In this document: positions 45,563 to 54,162 of the stretch, piece by piece
Layout of the letters: each line of letters begins with the position of its first letter
Numbering within the stretch: the stretch's first letter is position 1
Assembly: GCF_000377505.1 (NCBI RefSeq)
Contig: NZ_KB898190.1
Span: forward strand, 310,001-374,000
Length of the DNA: 64,000 nt
Source: Paenibacillus massiliensis 2301065 = DSM 16942
GTDB lineage: Bacteria; Bacillota; Bacilli; Paenibacillales; Paenibacillaceae
Reading direction: 5' to 3'
The notes under the pieces: model-generated
Told to the model about the DNA's origin: nothing
The model's database searches: none
Seen by the model: only the letters and a program-made list of their open reading frames with translations
Position numbers and translations under genes: made by a program

Positions 45563-47596
45563 TTATAATAAATAAGTTCTTTCTCTAATTCTATTTATCT
45601 TAAATAATTCGTTATCTCTAGTGTAATCCGAGATCCAGCCCTTTCGCTTAAGTGCAGTTAGTAATTGTTCATTAGCCACGTTTATTTCAAATCTAGGTCT
45701 GGTGTGAGGCTCGAAAATCTTCTGGTACTCTACTGGACCAAGCTCTCTTAAATATCCCTTGCAAGTAAACAAGTCCATATTCTTTAATGACAGAGCTAAT
45801 AATCCAATCTTCTCGTTAATATCTAGGTCTTCAGTAGAGATTAAAACCTTGAATAAAAATTGGCATATTTCAATTTCTTCTGAAATAATGTATTCTATTT
45901 TTTCCTTAGCTAATTCAACTATTATTTTTTGAACCTCTGCTCCCCACTTCCAATATGTTAAGAACAGCTGTGGAAGATCATTTTCATTAAGATTATGGTT
46001 TATGATATGAGCTTTAATAGGATCTGAGTAATTTTTATTCAAGATAGTTAATTTCTCTGGCGTAAATTGGAGAAGTTGAAGTTTTAACTTGTCTGCAATA
46101 TTCCATGAAATCACTTCAATCATCTCTTCAATTAAAAATGTATCTTGCGTTATTAAATCTACGTAGCCCTCCAAATTTTTTCTAATGTAATAAAAAATTT
46201 GATCAGAATAATTCGCTCTTATAAAAGTTAAGGTTTCAATGTTTAGTGGCACAATTTCTTTATCAACGATAATACAAAACTTCTTATCAGAGATACCTTC
46301 AAAATTAAACACCTCATATGGAATGTGTAGGGTGGTTAGTATCTCAGTATACTTCTTATCCGTAAGTTTGTTACACACAATTATTTCATTAAAAAAGTTC
46401 TCTAAATCACTATCATACGTATTAAAATCCAGAACTTTATTATTGTCATTTATAAAATTTATTAATTCGTCAGTTAGCGATTCATTATGTTCAAAGTAAT
46501 TTATAATATTTTGTTCTGTGTAGCTTACCAACCGTTTATTTATAAGCTCCGTCCAAAGCTCACTCCCATCCACTGAAGTTATATACACTATACAGGTCTG
46601 GAGATAATGGATGTATTTTTTCTTCTGCTCTATTGATAAGGTTTCGTTATTTAGTATTCCTAGTACAGCACCCTCATCATCATTAATTTTTTGTTTATTG
46701 TTTTCTACAATGATACGAATATAATCAGAAAAATTATCATGAATGTACTGAGATAACTCTGAGTCAGGTCGAGAAAGCACTAAAGTATAATTTCGATGGA
46801 GTATATCCTCTTCATCCTCTATAGAATAGAACGTTCCTAACATAAGAGCCAGGTTTTCAAAGTTAAGAGCGTATAATGACTCTTGATATACTTTCTCTAA
46901 TAGAATAGGATTTGCCTTTTCAATTCTTAAAAATAAAACATCTAACTTCTTAAACAACTCAATTAATTTATCAGGCTTAGGATCATTTATGTCTAAGTAA
47001 TCAGCACTTTCTGAAATATACTTGGTTAGAACATCGTTATCGTTCATAACTTCAATATCCTGCGCATTTGAATAGTACAATGTATAAATTGAATACAATC
47101 TGATTTGTTTAGCCGTCAGGTGCCTTTCTTGAAGAATTACCTGAAACATATCAGACCATTCCCTATTCATTGATTTAACAAAAGCTTCTACTTCTCTTTC
47201 TGTATCAAAATAAGCCCCAATAAATTCAAAGTTTTTCGTATCTTGAAGTTGATTTAAAAATCGATTAAGGTATTTTTGTTTATTGCTTGTCTTTAAAAGA
47301 TATTCGAATAAATCGAAATTAAGTATTTCTTCCTGCTCTAAATCGAACTCCCTAATTCTGGATGTCACCAGTTCAGGATTCTTTAAAGAATAGGTATAGT
47401 CTTTAGCTCTTTTATCAGTAATACTTCGCAAAAAAGTTTTGTCTACTCTGCTAATGCTATTTGCATAAAAGTAAGTCATATAATCCTGATAAGATTCATC
47501 AATAAACCCATTACGAATCAAATATTTCAACAAAACAAAATATTCACTACTTTTGATTTCATTAAAATTAGTTTCAATACCAATTTCGTTTTTCAC
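45563..47596 (-). pseudogene. YobI-like P-loop NTPase, 5'-truncated remnant
   Basis: A 677-residue open frame that lacks any P-loop. Its start region (KSSEYFVLLKYLIRNGFIDE, then YMTYFYANSISR and DKTFLRSITDKRAKDY) and its end (ALKRKGWISDYT) match what I recall of the C-terminal half of YobI-family P-loop NTPases, which are about 1,200 residues. The frame stays open for another 33 codons above the GTG at 47596, to about 47695, where coding-like sequence stops against the neighbouring DUF3991 remnant. The N-terminal NTPase domain is therefore missing. The block is AT-rich and on the opposite strand to the transfer genes. The GTG has no good ribosome site. Family call is moderate. Confidence 0.6.
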
Positions 47597-47675
47597 TGTA
47601 ATTTTAAAAATTGAATCGATATTATTTCTGTTTATTAATTCTTTAAGCTGCTTAGCTTGAATAGTAAGTATTTCT

Positions 47676-48323
47676 TTTGTTGCTTGGTATTTAACTCAAG
47701 TGCGTGGAATAGCACCTAAAATAGTCTCATTACTTATGCATGAAAAGAAACTTTACCAGCAAGACAAAACGGGTAATTGCGTTTTTGTTGGGTATGACCA
47801 AGAAGGAGTTGCACGATATTGCTCTATGCGCGGCACCGCTCTAAACAAGCCTTTTAAGCAAGATCAGGAGTATTCTGACAAAAGTTATCCGTTTCATCTT
47901 GCCGGCTACCCTGACAGTAAACGGGTATATGTATGTGAAAGCCCTATTGATGCTGCGAGTCGGGCTACAATTGAAAAAATACGAGGGCGGGACTGGAGAA
48001 CCGCTCATTACATTTCGCTCGGTTGCTTATCCGACCAGGCACTTGAGCAGTTTCTTAAAGACAATGTAATAAATGAGATTGTGTTTTGTCTGGATAACGA
48101 TGCAAATGCTACTTATAGCAATGGCAGCCCCGCTCCCAATTGGGGACAAGAGGCTGCCGTAAAGTTTTATCAAAAGTTCAGTAAACTTAGATATGTAACA
48201 TTTATTGAAACGCCTATCCTTAAAGATTTCAATGAGGCTTTAACAGCAGCTTGCCAAATTCCACTTAAAGCAAAATCGTACTTAGTGGAAGATGAATATG
48301 AGTTTTATGATTTCATAAAATAA
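47676..48323 (+). pseudogene. DUF3991/TOPRIM protein, 5'-truncated remnant
   Basis: About 215 residues of the C-terminal part of a DUF3991 and TOPRIM primase-like protein. Visible are AWYLTQVRGIAP, GNCVFVGYDQEGVARY, the TOPRIM Glu in VYVCESPIDAAS, and the acidic DNDAN motif (VFCLDNDANA). Full-length relatives have an N-terminal CHC2-like zinc finger that is missing here. A GTG at 47700 could start a 207-residue product without a clear ribosome site. Base composition matches the element backbone, unlike the AT-rich remnant joined to its 5' end. Confidence 0.75.
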
Positions 48324-48396
48324 ACACACTAAAAATTGAATGAATTATTAAGAACAACTTATTAAAAACAGTAATGTACACGATCTCTAGGACATC

Positions 48397-49218
48397 TCAC
48401 TTCCATGAATTAAACATTTTCACTGGTATTCTTTTTTTAGGAATATCCGTATAAATAGTTATACGATGATGATCAAAAAGTTCATCAACAGTATTATGAC
48501 AACATAACTTATACTTTTTTTGAGAATTACAGGGACATGGGGCATTCCTTCCTACCCCCACAAATTCTATCCTTTTTTCTTTAATTGTCTCTAACCCCCA
48601 GTCATCATAGGGACCAGACAATTGTTCCAAAAGATTTTCTAACATGGAGTAGTTATATTCTAAACCCTCGGGAAAGAGTACGGCATATTTATCAAAAGGA
48701 TTTTGAACAACTGATATCGCAAGTAACTGAGCCTCATTAATTCTTCGGATGCAAAGTTTACCATCATAAATTTCTCCAACCTTATGCCCACAAGAATCTC
48801 TCAGTGAGGCTATCTTACCGCAAATTGAACAAGTAGATTTTCTGATAACCGATTCTCTACTGAAAAAATATTTGTATGGAAATAGCATTTGATATTGAAA
48901 AATGATTCGATCATAAAACTCTAAATTATACGTCTCCTCAGCACTTAGATGTCTCCTTAAATAAGAAAGCCTAATTTCAATTTGATCAAATAAACACCAG
49001 GCAGCATAGTATTCTTTATCGTTCAAATTATTAAATGCCTCTAGGTAGTGATGAATAATTTTATAAATTTGTTCTAAACACCAAATCTCTTTAGCAATTA
49101 TCTGATTGTTTTGTGATACCACATTCTCTTTTAATATATTCAAGAAAATTAAAATTTCTTGATCTAGAATGTCTCCTCGAAAACTATTTAGGTATTCTTT
49201 AATATTATTTATATCCAT
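48397..49218 (-). CDS. SEC-C zinc-knuckle protein
   Basis: A 273-residue protein. Residues 1-125 are helical. Residues 130-145 hold a C-x2-C-x9-C-G-H cluster (CSICGKIASLRDSCGH), a likely zinc site. Residues 222-241 are a SEC-C motif (VGRNAPCPCNSQKKYKLCCH), the metal knuckle found at the end of SecA and in many stand-alone proteins. It is the last gene of the four-gene defence-like operon, 9 bp after the membrane-protein gene. Function unknown; SEC-C proteins can bind nucleic acid or ribosomes. Confidence 0.78.
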   Translation of the reverse strand: MDINNIKEYLNSFRGDILDQEILIFLNILKENVVSQNNQIIAKEIWCLEQIYKIIHHYLEAFNNLNDKEYYAAWCLFDQIEIRLSYLRRHLSAEETYNLEFYDRIIFQYQMLFPYKYFFSRESVIRKSTCSICGKIASLRDSCGHKVGEIYDGKLCIRRINEAQLLAISVVQNPFDKYAVLFPEGLEYNYSMLENLLEQLSGPYDDWGLETIKEKRIEFVGVGRNAPCPCNSQKKYKLCCHNTVDELFDHHRITIYTDIPKKRIPVKMFNSWK

Positions 49219-49227
49219 ATTAATTAC

Positions 49228-49755
49228 CTACTTATCTATACGTTTAATAGCTCTTATCGTTGATTCAAATTTATCCGGATCACCTTCATATGATACCTTT
49301 TTCGACTTACCTTTTGACTCAATAATTAGTTCAATTTTCACCTTTGTTTCTGAACGACTTCTTTTTATTTTGTCACTCAAATAATTCGTTATTAATCCAG
49401 TAACAATTGGAAACACAATACTTGAAAGAATAATTGTGGGTAGTGTAATTAGGTCCGCATGAAGTTCAAGTTCTTGAAAGTTCTCATCTGAAACACATAT
49501 ATCTAGCACTACATCTGTCTTAGTTGAGGCTTCCTTCATATAGTGATAAAACTCTAATGTTTTTTCTGGAAATAAAGGACTACTGTGGTCTAGGAAATCT
49601 TTATCATAAGGAATAATAAGAGCATTTGCTTTTTGAATTTCATCCGAATATTCTTTTGAAAAATACGTATTATTATAAATTGTCTCAAAATTTGTTTCTA
49701 CTTCTTCTATTTCTATTTTCACACTTTCATCACGCTCGTACATTGAGTCTTTCAC
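49228..49755 (-). CDS. Small single-span membrane protein
   Basis: 175 residues. Residues 1-100 are soluble and acidic (IEEVETNFETIYN, NALIIPYDKDFLDH). One hydrophobic span lies at about 104-128 (LITLPTIILSSIVFPIVTG), followed by a basic stop (KIKRSRSE) and a short C-terminal beta-alpha domain (KVKIELIIESKGKSKKVSY, then DPDKFESTIRAIKRI). The C-terminal plan, span-basic patch-beta hairpin-helix, is like that of effector-associated constant component 1 proteins. No family match is certain. It lies between helicase and SEC-C genes with gaps of 17 and 9 bp, so it belongs to the same operon. Confidence 0.68.
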   Translation of the reverse strand: MKDSMYERDESVKIEIEEVETNFETIYNNTYFSKEYSDEIQKANALIIPYDKDFLDHSSPLFPEKTLEFYHYMKEASTKTDVVLDICVSDENFQELELHADLITLPTIILSSIVFPIVTGLITNYLSDKIKRSRSETKVKIELIIESKGKSKKVSYEGDPDKFESTIRAIKRIDK

Positions 49756-49772
49756 CCCTTAATTCTAATAAC

Positions 49773-51764
49773 TTATTTTCCCACCAGTTCCTCATTTCTA
49801 TTAATCACTTCTTTATCATCCTTAAAGTTAATCCGCTTAAATCCAAATGATTCTATCTTGCTTCGATCCTTATCCTTTAATCCTGGAACGGCCCATAATA
49901 AAGAGTATTTAGGCCTCGTATTTGCGACATAACCGATTCTCTTGGGTTCACCGCTACTTTCAATCCATTGTTTCCAATAACCGCTTCCATTACTTTGACT
50001 TGACACAACCATTACACTGTCAAAATCTTTTCCTTTAACAGAATGAATCGTATGAACTGAAGGTAACACCTTATTGTCATTGGAATAAGAACAAGAAATA
50101 AGTGTATTCGCAGTTCCTGAAGGGGTGCGGTAAGGAGTCAAATTAAGAAAGTCGCGTTCCTTACAATCATATCCTCTCAATGAAGTATATGAATTTCGAA
50201 AAATATCACTTGAGATTGAGTTAAAAGCGGCATACCAATCTTTATATAGTCGATTAGAGATATTTAATAGTTCTGGATATTTACAACATTCATCTAAAAA
50301 ATCTTTAATGAAAATTCTCCAACTAAAAACAGAGTCAACATCCGCGGGACAATGATAGTTTTTTTTGGTTTTAGCTCCACCAAAGTGCTTTTGGAGGTAT
50401 CTACCCGCTAGATCTATAGCATTCAACTGCGATGAAGGTTTATTATCAAGCCAATACTGAATAGCATCAATTAATAAATGTTTACTTCCATTGTTAAATG
50501 ATTCAAGAGCCCATTTTAAAGTTTGTTGTCGGACTAAAACTGCTGCTTTATTAATTGGAATATTAACCTGTTTCAAATAATTCGAATAACGCTCTCTTAA
50601 TGATTCTAACTCATCGTATTCTAGATAACATACACTGTCATCAAATAATTTATCTTCTGAATGACCCATAATATCTGATGCTATATTAAGAATACTATTA
50701 GCGCTTTCAACTATTCGATGGCAACTTCTAAAATTATCAGTTAATTTATAATTTTGAAACTTCGAAATAAATTCTCTTGTGTATGTTGGATCAGCATTCT
50801 TAAATTCATATATAGCTTGATTAAGATCACCTATAAAATGCAAATAAGAACCACATTTCGCAATACTATCAAGTATATTTATTTCAATCCAAGAAAGATC
50901 CTGACACTCATCTATAAATATCACTGGATACTTCTTTGCTATGATCTCAGCAATTTCAGGGCTTTTTAATAGAATCCAGTATGCCATATAGTTCATATCT
51001 TCAAAATTCGCAAAGCCATCTTGCAAAAACTTTGATTTGCTTTTTCTAATTTCTTTTTTCCAATAATCAAGCTGATAACGCCAGTCTTCCCCTTTTTCTT
51101 TCCGAAGATTAATTACGTATTGTTGGAATTTATCGGAATTATAATACTCCGTCAAACTTGTTTGAGAGTTTTCTGATAATCGAATAACAAAATCTTTAAC
51201 TTGAGGATCAAAAAATACCTGATTGGCAAATAGCTTCATTTTCTTATTATGACTAATTATTCTTGGAATCCGCAAGACATAGTTACTTAACCAATGGTTG
51301 CTGTATATCTCAATATCTTTATCAATTAACTTATATGTCGTGTCAGTTTCTTTCATTTTATGATTAAAAAATTTATATCCAAATTTCTGAGAAATCATAC
51401 CATGTATAAAGCCAGTTAACGTTCCTATGTAGTGTGGGTACAATGAAGAAGATCCCGTAAATTGTTCTACACGCTGGGTTATTGTATCAGTGGCTTCATT
51501 GGTAAAAGTCAGCACAGCTAGACCATTGTTTTTTCCACTCCACCGACTAATTTCGTAAGCAGTTTTCATACCAACAACTTCTGTTTTCCCACTACCTGCA
51601 CATGCCTCAAGAAAAATATTTTCATTAATAGGTGAAAGCACATACTCTAGCTGCTGCTTGGTTTTCTCTTCAACTTTACAAGATATAAATGAATGATATG
51701 TATCAGATGACTGTTTACTAGTTAATGATTCAAAAATCATTTGCTCCATATCTTTTTTATCCAT
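49773..51764 (-). CDS. UvrD-like superfamily 1 helicase (GajB-like)
   Basis: A 663-residue helicase with a full motif set: motif I EACAGSGKTEVV (Lys60), motif Ia TFTNEATDTI, motif II FIDECQDLSW (Asp285-Glu286), motif III GDLNQAIYEF (312-321), motif IV LTDNFRS (341-347), motif V TIHSVKGKDFDSV (572-584) and motif VI RIGYVANTRPK (609-619). It overlaps the OLD gene by 8 bp, the arrangement of gajA-gajB in Gabija. It is longer than the roughly 500 residues of characterised GajB. DNA translocation or sensing is expected. Confidence 0.86.
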   Translation of the reverse strand: MDKKDMEQMIFESLTSKQSSDTYHSFISCKVEEKTKQQLEYVLSPINENIFLEACAGSGKTEVVGMKTAYEISRWSGKNNGLAVLTFTNEATDTITQRVEQFTGSSSLYPHYIGTLTGFIHGMISQKFGYKFFNHKMKETDTTYKLIDKDIEIYSNHWLSNYVLRIPRIISHNKKMKLFANQVFFDPQVKDFVIRLSENSQTSLTEYYNSDKFQQYVINLRKEKGEDWRYQLDYWKKEIRKSKSKFLQDGFANFEDMNYMAYWILLKSPEIAEIIAKKYPVIFIDECQDLSWIEINILDSIAKCGSYLHFIGDLNQAIYEFKNADPTYTREFISKFQNYKLTDNFRSCHRIVESANSILNIASDIMGHSEDKLFDDSVCYLEYDELESLRERYSNYLKQVNIPINKAAVLVRQQTLKWALESFNNGSKHLLIDAIQYWLDNKPSSQLNAIDLAGRYLQKHFGGAKTKKNYHCPADVDSVFSWRIFIKDFLDECCKYPELLNISNRLYKDWYAAFNSISSDIFRNSYTSLRGYDCKERDFLNLTPYRTPSGTANTLISCSYSNDNKVLPSVHTIHSVKGKDFDSVMVVSSQSNGSGYWKQWIESSGEPKRIGYVANTRPKYSLLWAVPGLKDKDRSKIESFGFKRINFKDDKEVINRNEELVGK

Positions 51765-53718
51765 CTACTTCTACTCCTTCACAAGACCAGAGAATTGCTC
51801 TACTAATGTAATTTGGAACTTTAAAAAGATCACTTATTTTGCTTAACTTATCTAAATCTTCAAGATCATTATTATTTTCAATTTTACTTACCTCTGTTTC
51901 AAGATAGTACGTTAACTCTTGTGCGTAAATTCCTTTGCCCAATTCTTTACTTTCAATATGTTCAAAAATATATTTAGCATCCTCAACTTGGGAATTATCA
52001 TCTGCGTACTCATCTTTACTATCAACAATGACCTTACATGTACTACTCACACTACCCTTATCAGAGGGCCAGGCATTCTGAAGAACTTTAGCCATTACAG
52101 AAATATTTCCTTCCATGAGCAAATCATATTCAAATGTTTTAAGTGGAGAAACAAATAATCTTCCCCACTTACTTGACTCGATTTCAGATATCAAGGTTAT
52201 TGCGCTGTTCTCACCTAATGGGTTATCACTCCATTTTGGATATACTTCAACTTTTTTCATTACTGGCTTTCCGTCCTTGTCACCAACGATAATTTCTTCT
52301 TTGGGTGGATCATTATCTGTTATTCCAGAACAATAAATAGGTAAATGTTCTTCTCCAACAGAAGAATCACAACTAGCAAACAATTTTAGGAAATGCTTAA
52401 AATTAACCCCACTTATATTAATTGTAGAAATACCAGCTTCTTCTAATGAATTAGGTAACATAGACTTTGCACTACTTAAAGCATTCTTATTGTAGTGTGC
52501 CAAAACAATTTTAGCAAAAGAAGGGATAATCATAGCCTCACTAATTCCCTCTACAAGTATAACTCCTTTAGAAAATAACAAAGTAGACTTCGTTACATCC
52601 ATCCAGCGATTTATATACCTTCTACTATTACCCAAATCAATATTTTTCAATGAAATCGTGTTAATTTTCCCTTCTTGTTGCGTAACATGAATTAAACGGT
52701 CAATATCAATAGATGATGCAAGAACTGGCGAATGTGTAGTTACAATAACTTGTAAATTCTCACTTTTTTGCGTAATCTCTTCAAGGTGCTTTATAAATTT
52801 TATTTGTAATTGAGGGTGTAAGTGGGCCTCCGGCTCCTCAATAAGCAAAACAGTCATCATGTTATTCTCTTTTAATAATTCAAATTCAGCAAACACAGTA
52901 GCTATGTACAATAAATTATTGTATCCCAAGCTGTTGGTCGCTATATCTCTAAACTTTTCTGGGTCTTCTTCCTTAATACCCGGAAAGAAAACCATCTTTA
53001 TGCTCTCAACAATCTTGTTAAAAGTAGACTCCGAAAATTGCAAATTAATACTTTGTCCAAATCTTTGCCCCAAAGTCTCTTCAAGTTTCATATTAATATT
53101 AGATTTTGCCTCTTCTATTTGGTTGTATTTATTCCCAACATTGTTTGTAATTTGCTTATTAAAATCTTCTACGCTTTTTACTAACTCATCCTTTTTATCA
53201 CCATACTGCTTTCTTAATAACTGAGCTAATCTTGATTTCTTTCCATTAACAAGTTTCTCCTCTGCATCACGTAGTGGAGGAAGATAAATACAGTCTATAC
53301 AATCAAATGTCTCCTCTTCAAAAGCACTTGATTTAGAAGATCCACCCCAAACATCTTTTTTATAATAACCTTTTCTATTTGGATTTGAACTAACTTCCAG
53401 ATGCAATTGGGCTTTGAAATCTGCATCACACCAAGTTAGAAATGTAACTTTTTCGTTAGGGCTCAGAGCATCAAACGTCAGATCAATTCTCATTTCAGAA
53501 GCTGAGTAACTTTTATCCAACGATCTATAAAAATCATCTTCGTTTATGTTCATGTATGAAAATTCATTTTCTTTTAAGGCCAGCCTTAAAGCATTAATTA
53601 TTGTAGTTTTTCCTGATCCATTTTCACCTACTAAGACATTAAGTCCCTTATTAAGCGCCAAAATGGACTTTTCTTTGGAATTCTTATAGCCAGCAATTTT
53701 CAGAGCAGATATATACAT
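51757..53718 (-). CDS. OLD-family ATPase/TOPRIM nuclease (GajA-like)
   Basis: A 653-residue protein. The ABC-type ATPase has Walker A VGENGSGKTTI (30-40), a signature-like TNSLGYNNLL (261-270), Walker B LLIEEPEAHLHP (291-302) and H-loop TTHSP (327-331). The C-terminal TOPRIM nuclease has ILVEGISEAM (387-396, catalytic Glu) and TDNDPP (467-472, metal-binding acidic pair). Class 2 OLD proteins encoded beside a UvrD helicase include GajA of Gabija, a sequence-specific nicking enzyme. It is the first gene of the operon, ATG at 53718, with a perfect 20-bp palindrome about 65 bp upstream. It is longer than characterised GajA (about 580 residues). Confidence 0.87.
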   Translation of the reverse strand: MYISALKIAGYKNSKEKSILALNKGLNVLVGENGSGKTTIINALRLALKENEFSYMNINEDDFYRSLDKSYSASEMRIDLTFDALSPNEKVTFLTWCDADFKAQLHLEVSSNPNRKGYYKKDVWGGSSKSSAFEEETFDCIDCIYLPPLRDAEEKLVNGKKSRLAQLLRKQYGDKKDELVKSVEDFNKQITNNVGNKYNQIEEAKSNINMKLEETLGQRFGQSINLQFSESTFNKIVESIKMVFFPGIKEEDPEKFRDIATNSLGYNNLLYIATVFAEFELLKENNMMTVLLIEEPEAHLHPQLQIKFIKHLEEITQKSENLQVIVTTHSPVLASSIDIDRLIHVTQQEGKINTISLKNIDLGNSRRYINRWMDVTKSTLLFSKGVILVEGISEAMIIPSFAKIVLAHYNKNALSSAKSMLPNSLEEAGISTINISGVNFKHFLKLFASCDSSVGEEHLPIYCSGITDNDPPKEEIIVGDKDGKPVMKKVEVYPKWSDNPLGENSAITLISEIESSKWGRLFVSPLKTFEYDLLMEGNISVMAKVLQNAWPSDKGSVSSTCKVIVDSKDEYADDNSQVEDAKYIFEHIESKELGKGIYAQELTYYLETEVSKIENNNDLEDLDKLSKISDLFKVPNYISRAILWSCEGVEVDG

Positions 53719-53782
53719 TCAATTCCCTCCCAACAAACTATTGTGTGTATCCCTATGCCTTCCTATTCTATTTATCTAGTAA

Positions 53783-53802
53783 AATCATTCTATAGAATGA
53801 TT
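53783..53802. promoter_or_regulatory. Perfect 20-bp palindrome upstream of the OLD gene
   Basis: AATCATTCTATAGAATGATT is fully self-complementary. It lies 65 bp upstream of the first gene of the defence-like operon, where its promoter must be. A dimeric repressor is the simplest explanation; no regulator gene is adjacent. Confidence 0.7.
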
Positions 53803-53943
53803 CGAAAGTCCTGCCAAATCCTCCATTTTTTTGACAAAATCCTCTAGGACTCATCAAAATATCATGCTTTTTTAGCTACCCATGATGTGCCATGTTCTGA
53901 ATGAATATGGCTTTTATTATTTATATCAAAGGAGTGGATCAAC

Positions 53944-54033
53944 ATGAAGTTCCCTTATCTCATTCACGGGATAAGCATTCTGCCCTTCCACTCTCCAAGA
54001 GGCCCGCCCTTTGGACGCTTGGGAGTGGTGTAA
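53944..54033 (+). CDS. Short open reading frame in the oriT region
   Basis: A 29-codon frame (MKFPYLIHGISILPFHSPRG, then a Pro/Gly-rich end and GVV) with a strong AAAGGAG seven bases before its ATG. It overlaps the left arm of the oriT-like inverted repeat. No family is recognised. It may be a leader peptide or a chance frame; the good ribosome site is the only support. Confidence 0.35.
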   Translation: MKFPYLIHGISILPFHSPRGPPFGRLGVV

Positions 54034-54131
54034 AGGCAGGAATAGCCAAATGTCATTTGGCGTAAGAAACAGCGTGGAAGCAGAGCTTCCACCGACATTT
54101 TTTGATGTTTCTCCCCGATAATCGAATGTCG
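53979..54131. other. Candidate origin of transfer (oriT)
   Basis: About 150 non-coding bases immediately before the relaxosome genes hold four nested or serial inverted repeats: CTGCC-CCACTC-CCAAG with CTTGG-GAGTGG-GGCAG (53980-53999 and 54018-54039); GCCAAAT-GTC-ATTTGGC (54045-54061); GTGGAAGC-AGA-GCTTCCAC (54074-54092); and CGACATT ... AATGTCG (54093-54099 and 54125-54131). Such clustering directly upstream of a mobC-like gene and relaxase is typical of oriT. The nick site cannot be placed with confidence. Confidence 0.72.
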
Positions 54132-54162
54132 CATGTAGATTGCTTAAAGTGAGGTGAGGCCC

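Noticed and set aside
48397-53718. Assignment to PARIS, Septu or retron-type systems instead
   Set aside because: The ATPase is fused to a TOPRIM nuclease and paired with a UvrD helicase; there is no reverse transcriptase, HNH domain or DUF4435 partner.
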